Shown piece after piece: positions 51,688 to 61,517 of a stretch of DNA of 64,000 nucleotides. How positions within the stretch are numbered: position 1 is the first letter of the stretch; each line of letters begins with the position of its first letter. The notes below the pieces were generated by a model that saw nothing but the letters and a program-made list of their open reading frames with translations, searched no databases and was not told where the DNA came from. A program made the position numbers and the translations under genes. Source of the DNA: Streptomyces sp. NBC_01591. GTDB lineage: Bacteria; Actinomycetota; Actinomycetes; Streptomycetales; Streptomycetaceae. Location of the stretch: the NCBI RefSeq assembly GCF_035918155.1, contig NZ_CP109327.1:8742001-8806000 (forward strand). The letters are read 5' to 3'.

Positions 51688-54068
51688 CGGTCATCTCCCT
51701 GTCGCCCGTTGCCCGGTGGGGGAGGGCCGGTGCTGCTGTCACCTTGGGTGGTGTCTGGGGTGGGCCTGCAGTTGTTGTCGCCCACGGGCCCGGGATCGGT
51801 GGGGCCGGGCGGGTGGAGGCCGGGCAGGGAGGCCAGGAAGTCGTCCAGGCTCAGGCCCGCGCCACGGACGGGCTCGGGCGTGTCGAACAGCTCTCCGGAG
51901 GGACGGTCGAGGGAGCGGAAGGGGCGGACGGAGTCCGGGTCCAGGGGCGGCAGGCCGTCGGCGTAGGGCTTGGTGGTGGGCGTCGGCCGCGCGGGGCGGG
52001 GCACCGCGGCAGCCGCGCGGGGACCCGGCCTGGCCGCGGTAGGCGAGGGCCCGGCGGCCGCGGTGCGCAGCAGCTGAGCGGTGGCCCGGGTGACGGCGGC
52101 CTCGTCACGGCGGCTGCCGCCGGCGGCGAGGTGGATACGCAGGGCCTGGTCCCAGGTTTCCTCGGTCCACCGGTCCTTGAGCAGTCGGCGGTGGATGAAG
52201 GGCACCTCGACCCACGGGTCGGTGCCCGGCTCGGCCCGGTGGTTGAACAGCCAGGCGACTTCCGGGTGGTCGGGGGAGTAGTGGACCTCCCAGCGCCCCT
52301 GCTGCGCTGCGATGCCGGAGGGCCCACGGAAGAGGTCCAGCTTTCCCCGGTCGAGGTTGTAGGTGCGGTTGTTGATCTGGAAGCCCTTGCGGCTGACCCG
52401 GACCCACACCGTCGGCAGCAGCTTGCGGTTCTCCTGCGCGGTCAGCGTGGTGGACCGGTAGCCGCGCAGGGACACCAGGGCTGCGTACATCTGGTTGGGA
52501 GTCAGGCACAGCCCAGGAGTGAACGGACTACGAAGTGCTGCGTGAGGGGTCTGCTGCCAGCGGAGAACCACCCACTGCTCGAACAGTTCCTGGAGCTGGG
52601 GGATTGTCCACAGAGGCTGCTTGCGGACGCGTTTGCCACGCAGGTCCAGACGGTGATGGGTGTAGGAGGCCAGGTACTGGCTGAAGCCGGTTTTCACCGC
52701 CAGCATGGCGCGCTCCACGATGGCCTTGTCGACGGCGGTGCGCAGCCGTGCCTCGCGTACTTCGATGCCCATGCAGTGGCAGGCGCGGGTGAAGTCCGCG
52801 GAGATGAACGGCGAGCCGTGGTCGATGACGAGTGTTTCGGGTTTGATGACGGGCCTGGCGGCGGCGCCGGCGAAGCGGGGGTCGGCCGCCAGGAGGTCCT
52901 CGAAGGGGAGGTCGGATCCTTCCATGAAGGTTTCCGGTGCCCAGCCCGGGCGCGCGGGTAGCGGGGCCGTGGTCTGGGCGACGACCTGCATGGTGTCGAA
53001 CGAGCGGGTGGCCCGCCCGGCGGTCCACCGTCCCGTCCCGCCTGTGCGGCCGGTGCGCTTGGGCACGAGCAGAGAGCCCACGATGCTGCGGGTGGCCACG
53101 TCGATGGCGATGGTGAGCTCCACAGAGATGCCCCGTCCGTCGTCGCCGAGGACGAGGACGTCCAGTCCGGTGGTGTCGATCTGCACCAGTTCCCCGGGCC
53201 AGCGGGCCCAGGTCGCCCGCCGGGCGACCGGCCGCTCTGCGGATGTGGCAGGTCCGGCCGCGTGGCGGGCCGCCGCGTCGTGCGCGTTCTGCGCGGTGAT
53301 CCCGAGGCGCTCCAGTAGCCGGTAGAACGTCGCCGGACTGATCACCAGGCCCCGGGCGGTCTTCGGATCGGCCAGCAGCTGCGCGTAGCGGGTCCGGACC
53401 GTCTGCTGCACCCGGTCGATCAGCCGGGACAGGGTTCCCGGAGACAGGCCCTTGTCGCGTTCGTCGTCCAGGATCTCCCACACGAGGTCGACCACCCGCG
53501 CATCGACGCGCCCGTGCGGGGCCGTACTGCGCAGGCTGCGTTTGTCGACCAGGCCCATCAGGCCTTCTTTGCGCCAGGCCGCGCACTTCCGTTCGACAGT
53601 GGCCGCGGACACCGGTGTTCCTGCCTGCGACAACTGGCCGGCCTTGGCCTGGTAGCGCTAACGCAGGGTGCGCCGCTGCGGGTCGAAGGCCGGTCGGGGC
53701 TCGGTGGTGGCGGGAACGTTCGGGGCCTGCTGGTGCAGTACTTCCTTGACATGCCGCTCCCACGCGAGGGCGGCCTTGCGTACATCCTTCGGCAGCGCAC
53801 GGAACTCGCCGAGGCGGCCGGGCAGCGAACTGCGCGGCGCCGCCCGGTTCAGCACGGCGAAGTCGGAGGCCGAGGTCACGGCCGTCTGCAGGATGATCAG
53901 CGGCTCCACAGGCTCTGCCGACTCTGCGGCGTCGAGGAAGAGACGCGGTCCGTGGAAGGCGGTCACGACCCAGGCCACGCCGCGGAAGCGGATAGTGTCC
54001 CCCACAGCCAGGGTGTCAGCAGCGGCGAGCGCCCCCGCACCTGCGGTGTGCCGCGAAGCCGAGGTCAC
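51684..54068 (-). pseudogene. tnsB: TnsB/TniA-type DDE transposase with one in-frame amber codon
   Basis: The full frame from GTG at 54068 is 794 codons. Codon 137 (53658-53660) is TAG; before it lie 136 residues of N-terminal domain (DTIRFRGVAWVVTAFHGPRL, LPGRLGEFRALPKDVRKAAL) and after it RYQAKAGQLSQAG, HTHs and the DDE core: LVQIDTTGLDVLV (Asp298), LVIDHGSPFISAD (Asp416), TAVDKAIVERAML (Glu452), a D,D-35-E arrangement. The C-terminal Mu-type beta-barrel (VWVRVSRKGFQINNRTYNLD) and a Pro-rich tail follow. All catalytic residues are intact, so the amber codon is the only visible lesion. The GTG overlaps the tnsA-like stop and the stop overlaps tnsC, as in a tight operon. Confidence 0.82.
53658..53660 (-). 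other. Amber codon in tnsB
   Basis: TAG followed by CGC, in frame with both halves of the transposase; no downstream start with a ribosome site is obvious before the HTH domain. Confidence 0.8.
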
Positions 54069-54799
54069 ACGGCCTCCCCTGAGCGGGCCCATGCCGTCGA
54101 CGACGGGGTGAGCGGGACACCCATGTCGGTATGCAGCCGCTGCGCCCAGATCAGGTGATAGGCAAGGTCCACCCCCGCGTACGGGGGCAGGGCGGCGGCT
54201 CGTAGCCCAGAGCGGATGGTTCGAGGCGAGGTGAACTGCTGTGCCAGCAACTGGTCCTGCCCTGCCGTGAGCCATCGTGGGCTGCGGGCGGCGTAGAGAA
54301 GCTGGAGGTTGTCCAGTTCCACCCCGGTGGGAGGTTCCATCACCCGGATCTGCCAGCCTGCTGCTGCCGCAGCCACCGCCAGCACCGCCTGCTCGGATTG
54401 CCACCGGTCGGTGAACTGCTCCGGCTGCACGCAGATCACCTCGCGCCAGCCCGCCCGTAAGGCGACGAACGCTGGCCGCAGGCGGTGGCGGCGCCCCTGC
54501 TGGCTCCAGCGCAGCTCCATCGGCCCCGCGCTGCGCAGCCCGACCGCCAAGTCGCGGTCCAGGACCATGCCGCAGCGCTGCTGCCGCAGCGAGCCGCAGG
54601 CCAGCAACTGGTCGGTGGCCGAGGCCCACGCGTTGGTGACGAACGACTGCCGTCCCGGGTAGGGCACGGGCCGCTCCAGCGGTGCCAGTTCCTCGAACGG
54701 CACCTCGCCGGCCTCTGACACCGGGCACTCGCGCTGTCGTCCGAACCGGTCGAGGTAGCAGACGGTGATGTCGCATGCGCTGACCGGGGCCCCTGGCAT
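54065..54799 (-). CDS. TnsA-like protein with lost catalytic residues
   Basis: A 244-residue protein (ATG at 54799 after AAGGGGG; longer starts at 54877 or 54991 are possible) directly upstream of tnsB with a GTGA overlap. Position, length and the pattern ATDQLLACGSLRQQRCGMVL, RWSQQGRRHRLRPAFVAL, EVICVQPEQFTDRWQ fit the Tn7-like TnsA endonuclease family, where the corresponding segments read RHVPDFL and VxVKP with catalytic Asp and Lys. Here these are Ala (RPAF, 108-111) and Gln (VQP, 124-126). So it is probably a structural, non-cleaving subunit, or a decayed one. Family assignment is by context and weak similarity. Confidence 0.55.
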   Translation of the reverse strand: MPGAPVSACDITVCYLDRFGRQRECPVSEAGEVPFEELAPLERPVPYPGRQSFVTNAWASATDQLLACGSLRQQRCGMVLDRDLAVGLRSAGPMELRWSQQGRRHRLRPAFVALRAGWREVICVQPEQFTDRWQSEQAVLAVAAAAAGWQIRVMEPPTGVELDNLQLLYAARSPRWLTAGQDQLLAQQFTSPRTIRSGLRAAALPPYAGVDLAYHLIWAQRLHTDMGVPLTPSSTAWARSGEAV

Positions 54800-54968
54800 G
54801 TCCGCCGCCCCCTTGGCTGTTGTCGTGGGCCGCACCGTGCGTGCCCCTGCTCCAGCATCCACGTACGGATGGGGCATGCGCAGCCGCACCCGGCTCCACC
54901 CCACGATCGAGGGAACAGGGCAGATACGTGTGCGAAACCAGACGGGGCGTGCCGCTGTGGGCGGGAGC

Positions 54969-56042
54969 TCATACGACGGTGAACGAGTCACTCCAGTCCC
55001 AGGGCAGGCAGCAGAGGTTCTCCAGCGGCGCCCGGTGCTCGTCGTCGCGGTGGATCAGCGCTGTGACCGGCCTCCGGCCACGGCGGCGCCCGCCGCACTC
55101 GTCATCCCTGGTGGCCGGCGCGCACCGCTGATGCCGGGCGAGCCACTCCGCCACCGGGACCTGCCACCTGCCCGGCGGCAGTTCGAGCGCATCCGCCAGC
55201 TGGGACAGCTCGGCCACCAGACGGGACTCGGCCGCAGCCCAGGGCCCGCCGGGCAGAGCGGCGCGTTGCTGCTCGTAGCGCAGCAGCGCCCGGGCTACCT
55301 GCAGCACCTCCGGATACACCAACAGCCATGCCGTCTCGACGACTTCGGGCTGCAGTCCCGCCCGCCCGGCCCGCCCGGTCCACCGCCGGGTGAGAGGGGC
55401 GCGGCGCCACCACCACCCAGTAAGGGCGAAGGCGTCCGAGACCAGGAACCCTCCGGCCGGCCCGAACCGCCGCTCAAGCCGGCCCCGCCGACGGTGGGCG
55501 TCGACCGACTCCGGCAGCGGCGCCAGATCCACTCCCGCCCCATTCCTCTGACGCACGTGCGTGAACCGGCCGTGCCGCTCGCAGATCCGCCACCGCTCCG
55601 GCCAGACGAGCCACACCCCACCAAGGCCGGCGCCCCGTGCCGCCGTACACAGTCCGCAAGCCGGCACGAGATAGTGCGCCAGCGGCTGCCACGGCCACTC
55701 CCACCGCGCCTGCCCACCCGGCAGAAGATGTGCCTCGCGCAGATGCGGCAGGGCCCACCGAAGCCGCGCGGACGGCACCCCGAGCATCTCCGCGAGCCGG
55801 TCTGCCGCCGCACCGCTGAGGAACACCTCGGCCAGATATGGCTGAAGGGCCTCCTGGCCCGGCGGCCCGTCGCCGAGTTCGGCGAGCAGGAAGCCGACCT
55901 CCACCCCCTGTGCCCCGGCCACCCGCCACAAGAACGAACAGTTCGACTCGTTGGCCACGAAGCGGACCGGCCGCCGCGGCAGACTTCTGCTCCACACCGT
56001 ATTCCCCAACCCCTTTGCCCAGGCGGCCCGGCAACCGTCCAA
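54969..56042 (-). CDS. tniQ: TniQ-family transposition protein (second copy)
   Basis: A 357-residue TniQ protein. N-terminal RFVANESNCSFLWRVAGAQG matches the TniQ opening; AYLVPACGLCTAARGAGLGG with WRICERHGRFTHV is the zinc-binding part; the C-terminal half is helical with WLARHQRCAP. It is the first gene of the operon tniQ-tnsA-tnsB-tnsC, and the reading frames are close or overlapping. It is clearly different from the TniQ at 43981, so the window holds two target-selection proteins. Confidence 0.8.
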   Translation of the reverse strand: MDGCRAAWAKGLGNTVWSRSLPRRPVRFVANESNCSFLWRVAGAQGVEVGFLLAELGDGPPGQEALQPYLAEVFLSGAAADRLAEMLGVPSARLRWALPHLREAHLLPGGQARWEWPWQPLAHYLVPACGLCTAARGAGLGGVWLVWPERWRICERHGRFTHVRQRNGAGVDLAPLPESVDAHRRRGRLERRFGPAGGFLVSDAFALTGWWWRRAPLTRRWTGRAGRAGLQPEVVETAWLLVYPEVLQVARALLRYEQQRAALPGGPWAAAESRLVAELSQLADALELPPGRWQVPVAEWLARHQRCAPATRDDECGGRRRGRRPVTALIHRDDEHRAPLENLCCLPWDWSDSFTVV

Positions 56043-56209
56043 TCACGATGCTTGCCGCCCGCCGTACATCGCGCCTCCCGCACCGGCTGTCCTGCCCAGG
56101 ACGCCACGCCCGCAATGAACCGGATCTCCACCGCACTCCGCTCCCTACCACGGTGAGGACCCAGAGGGCCCGGGGCGTTCACCCCAACGGGTGAGACAGG
56201 CCGGGGTGA

Positions 56210-58705
56210 GTGCCCTGCGCCGCGGGCTCGTCCGCATCCTGCCCCTTAGAAACCCGTCACCTGCCCTTGCGCCGGAGCCGTCTTGTGCTGCACGACCAGC
56301 CCGCCAAACGCCTGCCCAGCGAACTGTGGACACGCCAGCGCGCCGCGGCCGACTGCGTCCTCAACGCCTTCGCTATGGGATACGAACGCCAGCAGGTGAT
56401 CATGCCGTGCGGCACCGGAAAGACCCACCTCGCCGTCCACATCGCCCACGAGCTCACCTCCGACAGCCGCAGCCTGACCGTGATGCCGACCCTGGAACTG
56501 CTCAACCAGACCGCCCGCGTCTGGCACACCTCCGGCCGGCCGGGCCACTTCCTGGGCCTGTGCTCCGACACACAGACCAGTGAGCCCATCCTGAGCGGCG
56601 TGCTCACCATGACCAGCGACCCCGCCCGGCTGGCTGCCGTCGTACGCGGTGCAGACGGTCCCGTCAGTGCCTTCGCCACCTACGCCTCGCTGCCCAAGCT
56701 CGTCGAAGCTCACCAGCGCCATCTGCTGCCGCGCTGGGACATCGCGGTCGTGGACGAAGCCCACCGTACCGCCGGCGCCCGCGGCAAACCGTGGGCCGTC
56801 ATCCACGACAACGACGCCATCCCCGCCCGCCACCGCCTCTACCTCACCGCCACGCCCCGCATCTGGGACGTCAACCGAGACATCGTCACCGAACCGATCG
56901 CCTCCATGGACGACGTCTCCCTCTACGGACCTGTCGCCTACCGCTACTCGCTGGCCGAGGCCATCCATGAGGGACGCCTGGCCGACTACCGCATCGCCGC
57001 CCCCGAGATCCACGACCCGCACCTGCGCACCCTCTTGACCGCCGGCAAGGGGGCCAGCCGCACGCCCCAGACCGATGCCATGCGGGTAGCGGCGGCCCAG
57101 CTGGCCCTGCTCAGAGCGCGCGAGGAACACAGCATCCGCCGCACGGTCGTCTTCAGCCGCAGCATCGCGCAAAGCGATGCCTTCGCCGAAACCCTGCCCG
57201 AGACCGCCGCAGCCATCCCCGGCGGCCACGCCCACGGCCTATGGGTCGCCAGCATCCATTCCCGTAACAGCCGTTCAGAGCGGCGAGAGCACCTGACCCG
57301 GTTTGCCCAGCCTCCGCAAGACCAGCACGCCAGCACTCTCGCGGAGCTGAGCGTGCTGTGCAACGTCCGCCTATGTGTCGAAGGTGTCGACTTCCCGCTG
57401 GCCGACTCCGTGCTCTTCGCCGACCCCAAACAGTCCACCATCGACATCGTCCAGGCGATCGGCCGCGCTCTGCGCATCGGCCCTGGTATGAACAAGATCT
57501 CCACACTGGTCATCCCGGTGCTCTTCGGCCCCGGGCAGCGCCCCGAGGCAGCAACGTTCGGGACCCCGTACCACCTCCTGCACCAGGTCATGATCGCGCT
57601 CAAGGCGTACGACGAGCACTACTTCCACCGCCTGCCGATCAACGGCGCCCGGCTGCTACCGCCCGCACCGGCCCTCGCCATTCACCCGGCACGCGCAACG
57701 GAGATCGCCCCGCACCTGATGCTGCGGATCATGGAGCCCGAACCCGATGTCTGGGAGAACGGGATGGCCTGCGCGCAGGCATTCTTCGACACCCACGGCC
57801 ATCTGAACGTGCCCAGCAACCACATCACCGATGACGGGTTCCACCTCGGCTGCTGGCTGGGGTACCAGCGCGCTCTCAAGGCCGCCGGACACCTCTCCGC
57901 AGCCCGAGTCGCCGCCCTGGTCACCTGCACCATGCCCTGGGCCCACACCGAAGACAGCACCGAAAACCTCCTCCCCGTTGCCCAGGACTACGCCCGTGCC
58001 CACGGCCATCTGCTCCCGGAACCGGATGAGACCTATCAGGGTCGACCACTGGGCGCCTGGCTTGCCGAGCAGCGCCGCCTGGCCGCCGACAGCACCCTGC
58101 CCGCCCCCTACGCCCGCGCCCTGAAGGACATCGACCGCTGGTGGAACCCCGCCTGGCACGCGGCGTGGCAGCGCATGTACACGCGTGCCCGCGAGGCCGA
58201 CACGGACCTGTCTCTCTACCCGGGCCCGCTCCCCGCCGACGCGGACGACCTCACTCGCTGGCTAGACGAGCAGATCGATGCCTTCCCTACTCTCGCCAAA
58301 GCACAGCAGACACTCCTGGCCGCTCTGCCGCTGCAGCGCGGCCCCCTCACCCTTGCCCTGTGCCGTCCCCTCGGCAGCCAGAGCGCCACGCACGCCCACG
58401 GACTGCGCGCCGCCCGGCGCTTCTTCCGCCGCTACCAGCATCTGCGCGTCCCCGTTGACTACACCGACACCCACGGCAGTTCCTGCTTCCCGCTGGGTCA
58501 GTGGATCACCGACTTGCGCGACTTGGCCGGCGCGGCCCGCCTCAGCCGTGAAGAGACCGAATCCGTTGAGGCGCTCGGCATGGAATGGCTTCCTGGACTC
58601 CGGTGCGACGATGCCCCAGCCGCCCTGCCCAGGCCCCGCATTCCGTCGGCGGGGCAACATCGGAACCGACGCACCCACGGCGGAGCCGCCGGACGAGCAC
58701 ACTGA
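56210..58705 (+). CDS. DEAH-box helicase with helicase-associated repeats (telomere-type)
   Basis: A protein of up to 831 residues. The N-terminal SF2 helicase has Q-type ELWTRQRAAADCVLNAFA, Walker A VIMPCGTGKTHLAVHI, the DEAH box IAVVDEAHRTAGARGK, motif III YLTATPRIW and motifs V/VI VRLCVEGVDFPLADSVLF and VQAIGRALRIG. The C-terminal half contains helicase-associated (HA) repeats, e.g. YARAHGHLLPEPDETYQGRP and LGAWLAEQRRLAAD. HA-domain helicases are typical of Streptomyces chromosome and plasmid ends (TtrA-like), where they influence transfer. The true start may be GTG at 56210 or at 56285. It is divergent from the tniQ operon. Confidence 0.85.
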   Translation: MPCAAGSSASCPLETRHLPLRRSRLVLHDQPAKRLPSELWTRQRAAADCVLNAFAMGYERQQVIMPCGTGKTHLAVHIAHELTSDSRSLTVMPTLELLNQTARVWHTSGRPGHFLGLCSDTQTSEPILSGVLTMTSDPARLAAVVRGADGPVSAFATYASLPKLVEAHQRHLLPRWDIAVVDEAHRTAGARGKPWAVIHDNDAIPARHRLYLTATPRIWDVNRDIVTEPIASMDDVSLYGPVAYRYSLAEAIHEGRLADYRIAAPEIHDPHLRTLLTAGKGASRTPQTDAMRVAAAQLALLRAREEHSIRRTVVFSRSIAQSDAFAETLPETAAAIPGGHAHGLWVASIHSRNSRSERREHLTRFAQPPQDQHASTLAELSVLCNVRLCVEGVDFPLADSVLFADPKQSTIDIVQAIGRALRIGPGMNKISTLVIPVLFGPGQRPEAATFGTPYHLLHQVMIALKAYDEHYFHRLPINGARLLPPAPALAIHPARATEIAPHLMLRIMEPEPDVWENGMACAQAFFDTHGHLNVPSNHITDDGFHLGCWLGYQRALKAAGHLSAARVAALVTCTMPWAHTEDSTENLLPVAQDYARAHGHLLPEPDETYQGRPLGAWLAEQRRLAADSTLPAPYARALKDIDRWWNPAWHAAWQRMYTRAREADTDLSLYPGPLPADADDLTRWLDEQIDAFPTLAKAQQTLLAALPLQRGPLTLALCRPLGSQSATHAHGLRAARRFFRRYQHLRVPVDYTDTHGSSCFPLGQWITDLRDLAGAARLSREETESVEALGMEWLPGLRCDDAPAALPRPRIPSAGQHRNRRTHGGAAGRAH

Positions 58706-58751
58706 TCCCATACACCCGGCCCGGTCCTGTGGATCGCCGGCAGTGACCAGC

Positions 58752-58878
58752 CGGCCAGCTTCTCTTCCGGCGCGGTGTGTTCGAGCAGTCGCAGCACCCG
58801 CCCGTGTGCAGCGCCCTCGACGACCTCGAACGTCTCGGTCCACCGCGGATCGATCTCGGGTTCCTCGTAGGCGATCAT
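58752..58878 (-). pseudogene. Possible N-terminal gene fragment
   Basis: MIAYEEPEIDPRWTETFEVV, EGAAHGRVLRLLEHTAPEEK, LAGWSLPA looks like the beginning of a real protein, but the frame then runs antisense into the helicase end without recognisable continuation. Family unknown. Confidence 0.35.
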
Positions 58879-59025
58879 CAGATGCTCACTGGCACGAGAG
58901 GGGAACCACGGTGTCCGGGTTAGCTCACCATGCCCGCTGACCAGCGCCTCGATCTTCCCGGGTGTCCCTCGCCCGCCGCTCGTGCTGGGGTGACCGATCC
59001 CTCGATCACCCCAGCCTCATCGAGG

Positions 59026-59802
59026 TCAGGCGGCGATGTCCAGTTCCTCGAATCCATTGACGAAGCGGCGGCCGACGAGCTCCACCAGAACGTCGGGTCT
59101 GTCGGCGATCGCTCCAGGATGCAGGCGTGCCATCAGGCTGGGGCTGCGCAGAAGGCCACGGACCCACTGATCGAAGACTGACTCGAAGCGGGTGTGCGGC
59201 CTACCGAGCACCTTCTGCTCGAGCACCCCGGCTCCCCAGCCCACAACCCTGACCCAGGCCTTGATCCAGGGATGCAGTTCGGCCTCCTGCACACCGATGC
59301 CGTGCAGGAACGCCAGGTACGTGCGCACATCCCGGGGCACGTTGCGGGCTTTGACGATGAGGTGGGCCGTGCTGCGGGGAAGGGCCAGGCCCGCACGGTC
59401 CACCATTTCGTCCAGCGTCGGTCGTGCCGCCGCGTTGTACGCATCGCGCATCGCCTGCCCCAGTTCGGCCCGGGTGCACGCGAGGCCAGGCTTCGGCAGA
59501 ACCGTGGAGCGCCTCGCCTCGCGCCTCGCCTCGGCCGCGGCCTTCTCGGCCCCGGCGAGAAGCTTCAGGGCGTGGCCGAGATCGCCGTCAGTGACCTCGA
59601 CGAGCTCGATGACCACGACCTGCTTGGGAGGACGCGAGCCGCCCTTCACGGCCCGCTTCAGTGCCGACTCCGACGAGGTGGGGGTGATGCCGGCCAGGTC
59701 ACGGAAGGTCATCCCGGACTGGCTGCGCAGGTCCCGGAGGTACTTGGCCAGCATGCCCACCTCCGGAACCGTGTAGTCGATCGGGTTCTCAGGTCGCGCC
59801 AT
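59026..59802 (-). CDS. Tandem helix-turn-helix (XRE-like) protein
   Basis: A 258-residue protein with two HTH-like units: residues 17-60 (LAKYLRDLRSQSGMTFRDLA, SSESALKRAVKGGSRPPKQV) and 108-165 (ELGQAMRDAYNAAARPTLDE, LPRSTAHLIVKARNVPRDVR). The layout is like the HTH protein at 6756, and such proteins are common in Streptomyces accessory DNA. The rest (HPWIKAWVRVVGWGAGVLEQ) is helical. It lies 6 bases downstream of the two-TM gene and is co-transcribed with it. The target is unknown. Confidence 0.7.
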   Translation of the reverse strand: MARPENPIDYTVPEVGMLAKYLRDLRSQSGMTFRDLAGITPTSSESALKRAVKGGSRPPKQVVVIELVEVTDGDLGHALKLLAGAEKAAAEARREARRSTVLPKPGLACTRAELGQAMRDAYNAAARPTLDEMVDRAGLALPRSTAHLIVKARNVPRDVRTYLAFLHGIGVQEAELHPWIKAWVRVVGWGAGVLEQKVLGRPHTRFESVFDQWVRGLLRSPSLMARLHPGAIADRPDVLVELVGRRFVNGFEELDIAA

Positions 59803-59808
59803 GCCGCC

Positions 59809-60135
59809 TCAGCTCCCCGACCCGTTGTTCAGGACCGCGGTGACGATCCGGCGCAGGAAGTTCCCGCTTCGCCGCCGGTCACTGACACCTGCGGCGAGGA
59901 GAACAGCGACACCGATGGAACCGGCACCGCCGAGAAGTAGAAGGACGTCGTAGACGGTGTTCACGGGCATGTGCGCGGCCAGGCAGAGGACAACTGCCGC
60001 GGTCACAAAGGCGACCAGCACGATCGCCTGGGCCATCCCGAAACGGGAAGGCGTGATCACTGCGGGCGCGGACTGCGTCCGGCCGGACAGTACGACGGAC
60101 GACATGGCCGCCTCGTCGGTACGCGGGGGCTTCAC
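59809..60135 (-). CDS. Two-TM membrane protein (108 aa)
   Basis: The GTG at 60135 follows GAGGAG. Two membrane segments (about 33-53, MAQAIVLVAFVTAAVVLCLA, and 63-83, VLLLLGGAGSIGVAVLLAAG) are followed by a basic tail RRRSGNFLRRIVTAVL. No family is recognised. It forms an operon with the HTH protein. Confidence 0.6.
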   Translation of the reverse strand: MKPPRTDEAAMSSVVLSGRTQSAPAVITPSRFGMAQAIVLVAFVTAAVVLCLAAHMPVNTVYDVLLLLGGAGSIGVAVLLAAGVSDRRRSGNFLRRIVTAVLNNGSGS

Positions 60136-60159
60136 CGGGTGGGCTCCTCATGAGCTCGC

Positions 60160-60187
60160 GTACGGCGGCGGCGTACCGCCGCCGTAC
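60160..60187. promoter_or_regulatory. 11-bp hairpin/palindrome upstream of the two-TM gene
   Basis: GTACGGCGGCG, 6-base loop, CGCCGCCGTAC. It lies 25 bases upstream of the GTG at 60135 and could be an operator or a structured leader. Confidence 0.4.
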
Positions 60188-60783
60188 TTGCTGATGTCGG
60201 CTCACTGGGCCTTCGGTCCGAAGGCGTTGGCGACACCCCACGCGGACTTCAGGCTCAGCCGGATCGAGCCCCACCGGGAGTTGGCGCTCCCGCCTGCGCA
60301 GGACTCGATTCCACGCCCTACTCTGACAGGCGCAACGCCACCCACGCGGGCCCCAACTACATTGGTCCACCGCGTATCCAAGCCCGAGTTGACTCCTGTC
60401 CGGCCACTGGCCAGCAGGAATCCGGGGCGAGTCGACGTTGGGTCAGCTCCCGTCTCAGTTCAAGGCGTGCAAGGAGTCACCCAGACCTTCATGCTCGGGG
60501 TTGTTCGCAGGATCCTTACAGGACCAGGACCCTGCGTTTCACCGCATGAGTTTTGTCGGCTCACTGGTGAAGAAGACTGGCTAGTCATGCTTGGCGGCAG
60601 ACTGGCCACTAGATAAATCAGGACTGGTGTGCCCTTTTCCTCTGGCAGGGACGAGGGCAACCGTCCGAAGCAGGCCGGCCAGAGGCCGAGCTGCAGGCCT
60701 GATGGCTCAGGCAGCGGCTGGCTCTGGTCCGACCTGCTGGAGCACCGGGAAAGCGTCCATGGACGACACCCTCTGATCCGAGA

Positions 60784-60816
60784 AGGCGCCTCCTCCCTTA
60801 CGGGACGGAGGCGCCT
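60784..60816. terminator. Terminator-like hairpin
   Basis: AGGCGCCTCC and GGAGGCGCCT form a perfect 10-bp stem with a 13-base loop. Confidence 0.55.
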
Positions 60817-61044
60817 GTCGTGGACGAAGACGCGACGGCTGACACCCTCTTCTGCCCCTCGGCCACATGTACACCGCCCGCGAACCAGCGCAGCGCCGAG
60901 AGGCAGCGGACACCGCCGTCGCCCTTGTCGCCGGACTTGAGCGCTACCGGACGGACTCTCTACCAGTTACCTGCCCCCCTGCCAGACCGCGCCCAGCGCC
61001 AAGAAACGATGTGCCAGGATCACCGTGTAAGGAGGTGCGGCCTG

Positions 61045-61464
61045 GTGAGTTCGCTGCAGGTAGACGTGCTGGCATACGAGGCGCCGTGCGAGCGGTGCTC
61101 CTTCTCCCTGTGGTGGGTGTTCGGGCTGCTGCCGTCATACAGCCCGCGCGGCGAGGAGTTCACCACCACGGACTTCCCCGAGGCCGTCGCCATGGCACGC
61201 CGCATCCTGGCGGCACCGGACGGCGACACGGCAGACATCGCGGCGCAACTGCACGACCGCCCCGCCTGGCAGCGGGGCCGCAGCTTCAACCCCAACCGGT
61301 GCAGTGCCTGCGGGCATCACGCCGACTGGCACGTCCTCGACACGCTCCTCAACCGCGTCTACCACCAAAAGGGCTGGATCTATGCCGCGGCCGGCCGGGT
61401 CCCCGTCCCTGAATGGCGTGCGATCAGAGGCCGCGGACAAGGAATCCACTGGCCGTACTGCTGA
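61045..61464 (+). CDS. Cys-rich hypothetical protein (139 aa)
   Basis: The GTG at 61045 follows a perfect AAGGAGGT site. The protein has two Cys pairs (APCERCSFSLW and NRCSACGHHADWH), which may bind zinc, plus FTTTDFPEAVAMARRILAAP and a Trp-rich C-terminus GQGIHWPYC. No family is recognised. It lies 53 bases before the second helicase gene and is likely in the same operon. Confidence 0.6.
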   Translation: MSSLQVDVLAYEAPCERCSFSLWWVFGLLPSYSPRGEEFTTTDFPEAVAMARRILAAPDGDTADIAAQLHDRPAWQRGRSFNPNRCSACGHHADWHVLDTLLNRVYHQKGWIYAAAGRVPVPEWRAIRGRGQGIHWPYC

Positions 61465-61517
61465 CCACCGCCGCTCCAGCCTCAACGTCTCCTCCCGTGT
61501 CCTTGAGGAACCACTTG

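Larger units (their letters stand above)
60136..61044. other. Non-coding stretch with two hairpins
   Basis: No supported gene. It holds hairpins at 60160-60187 and 60784-60816. Confidence 0.45.

Noticed and set aside
51615..52961. Plus-strand open frame opposite tnsB
   Set aside because: Shadow of the transposase gene with low-complexity Gly/Val content.
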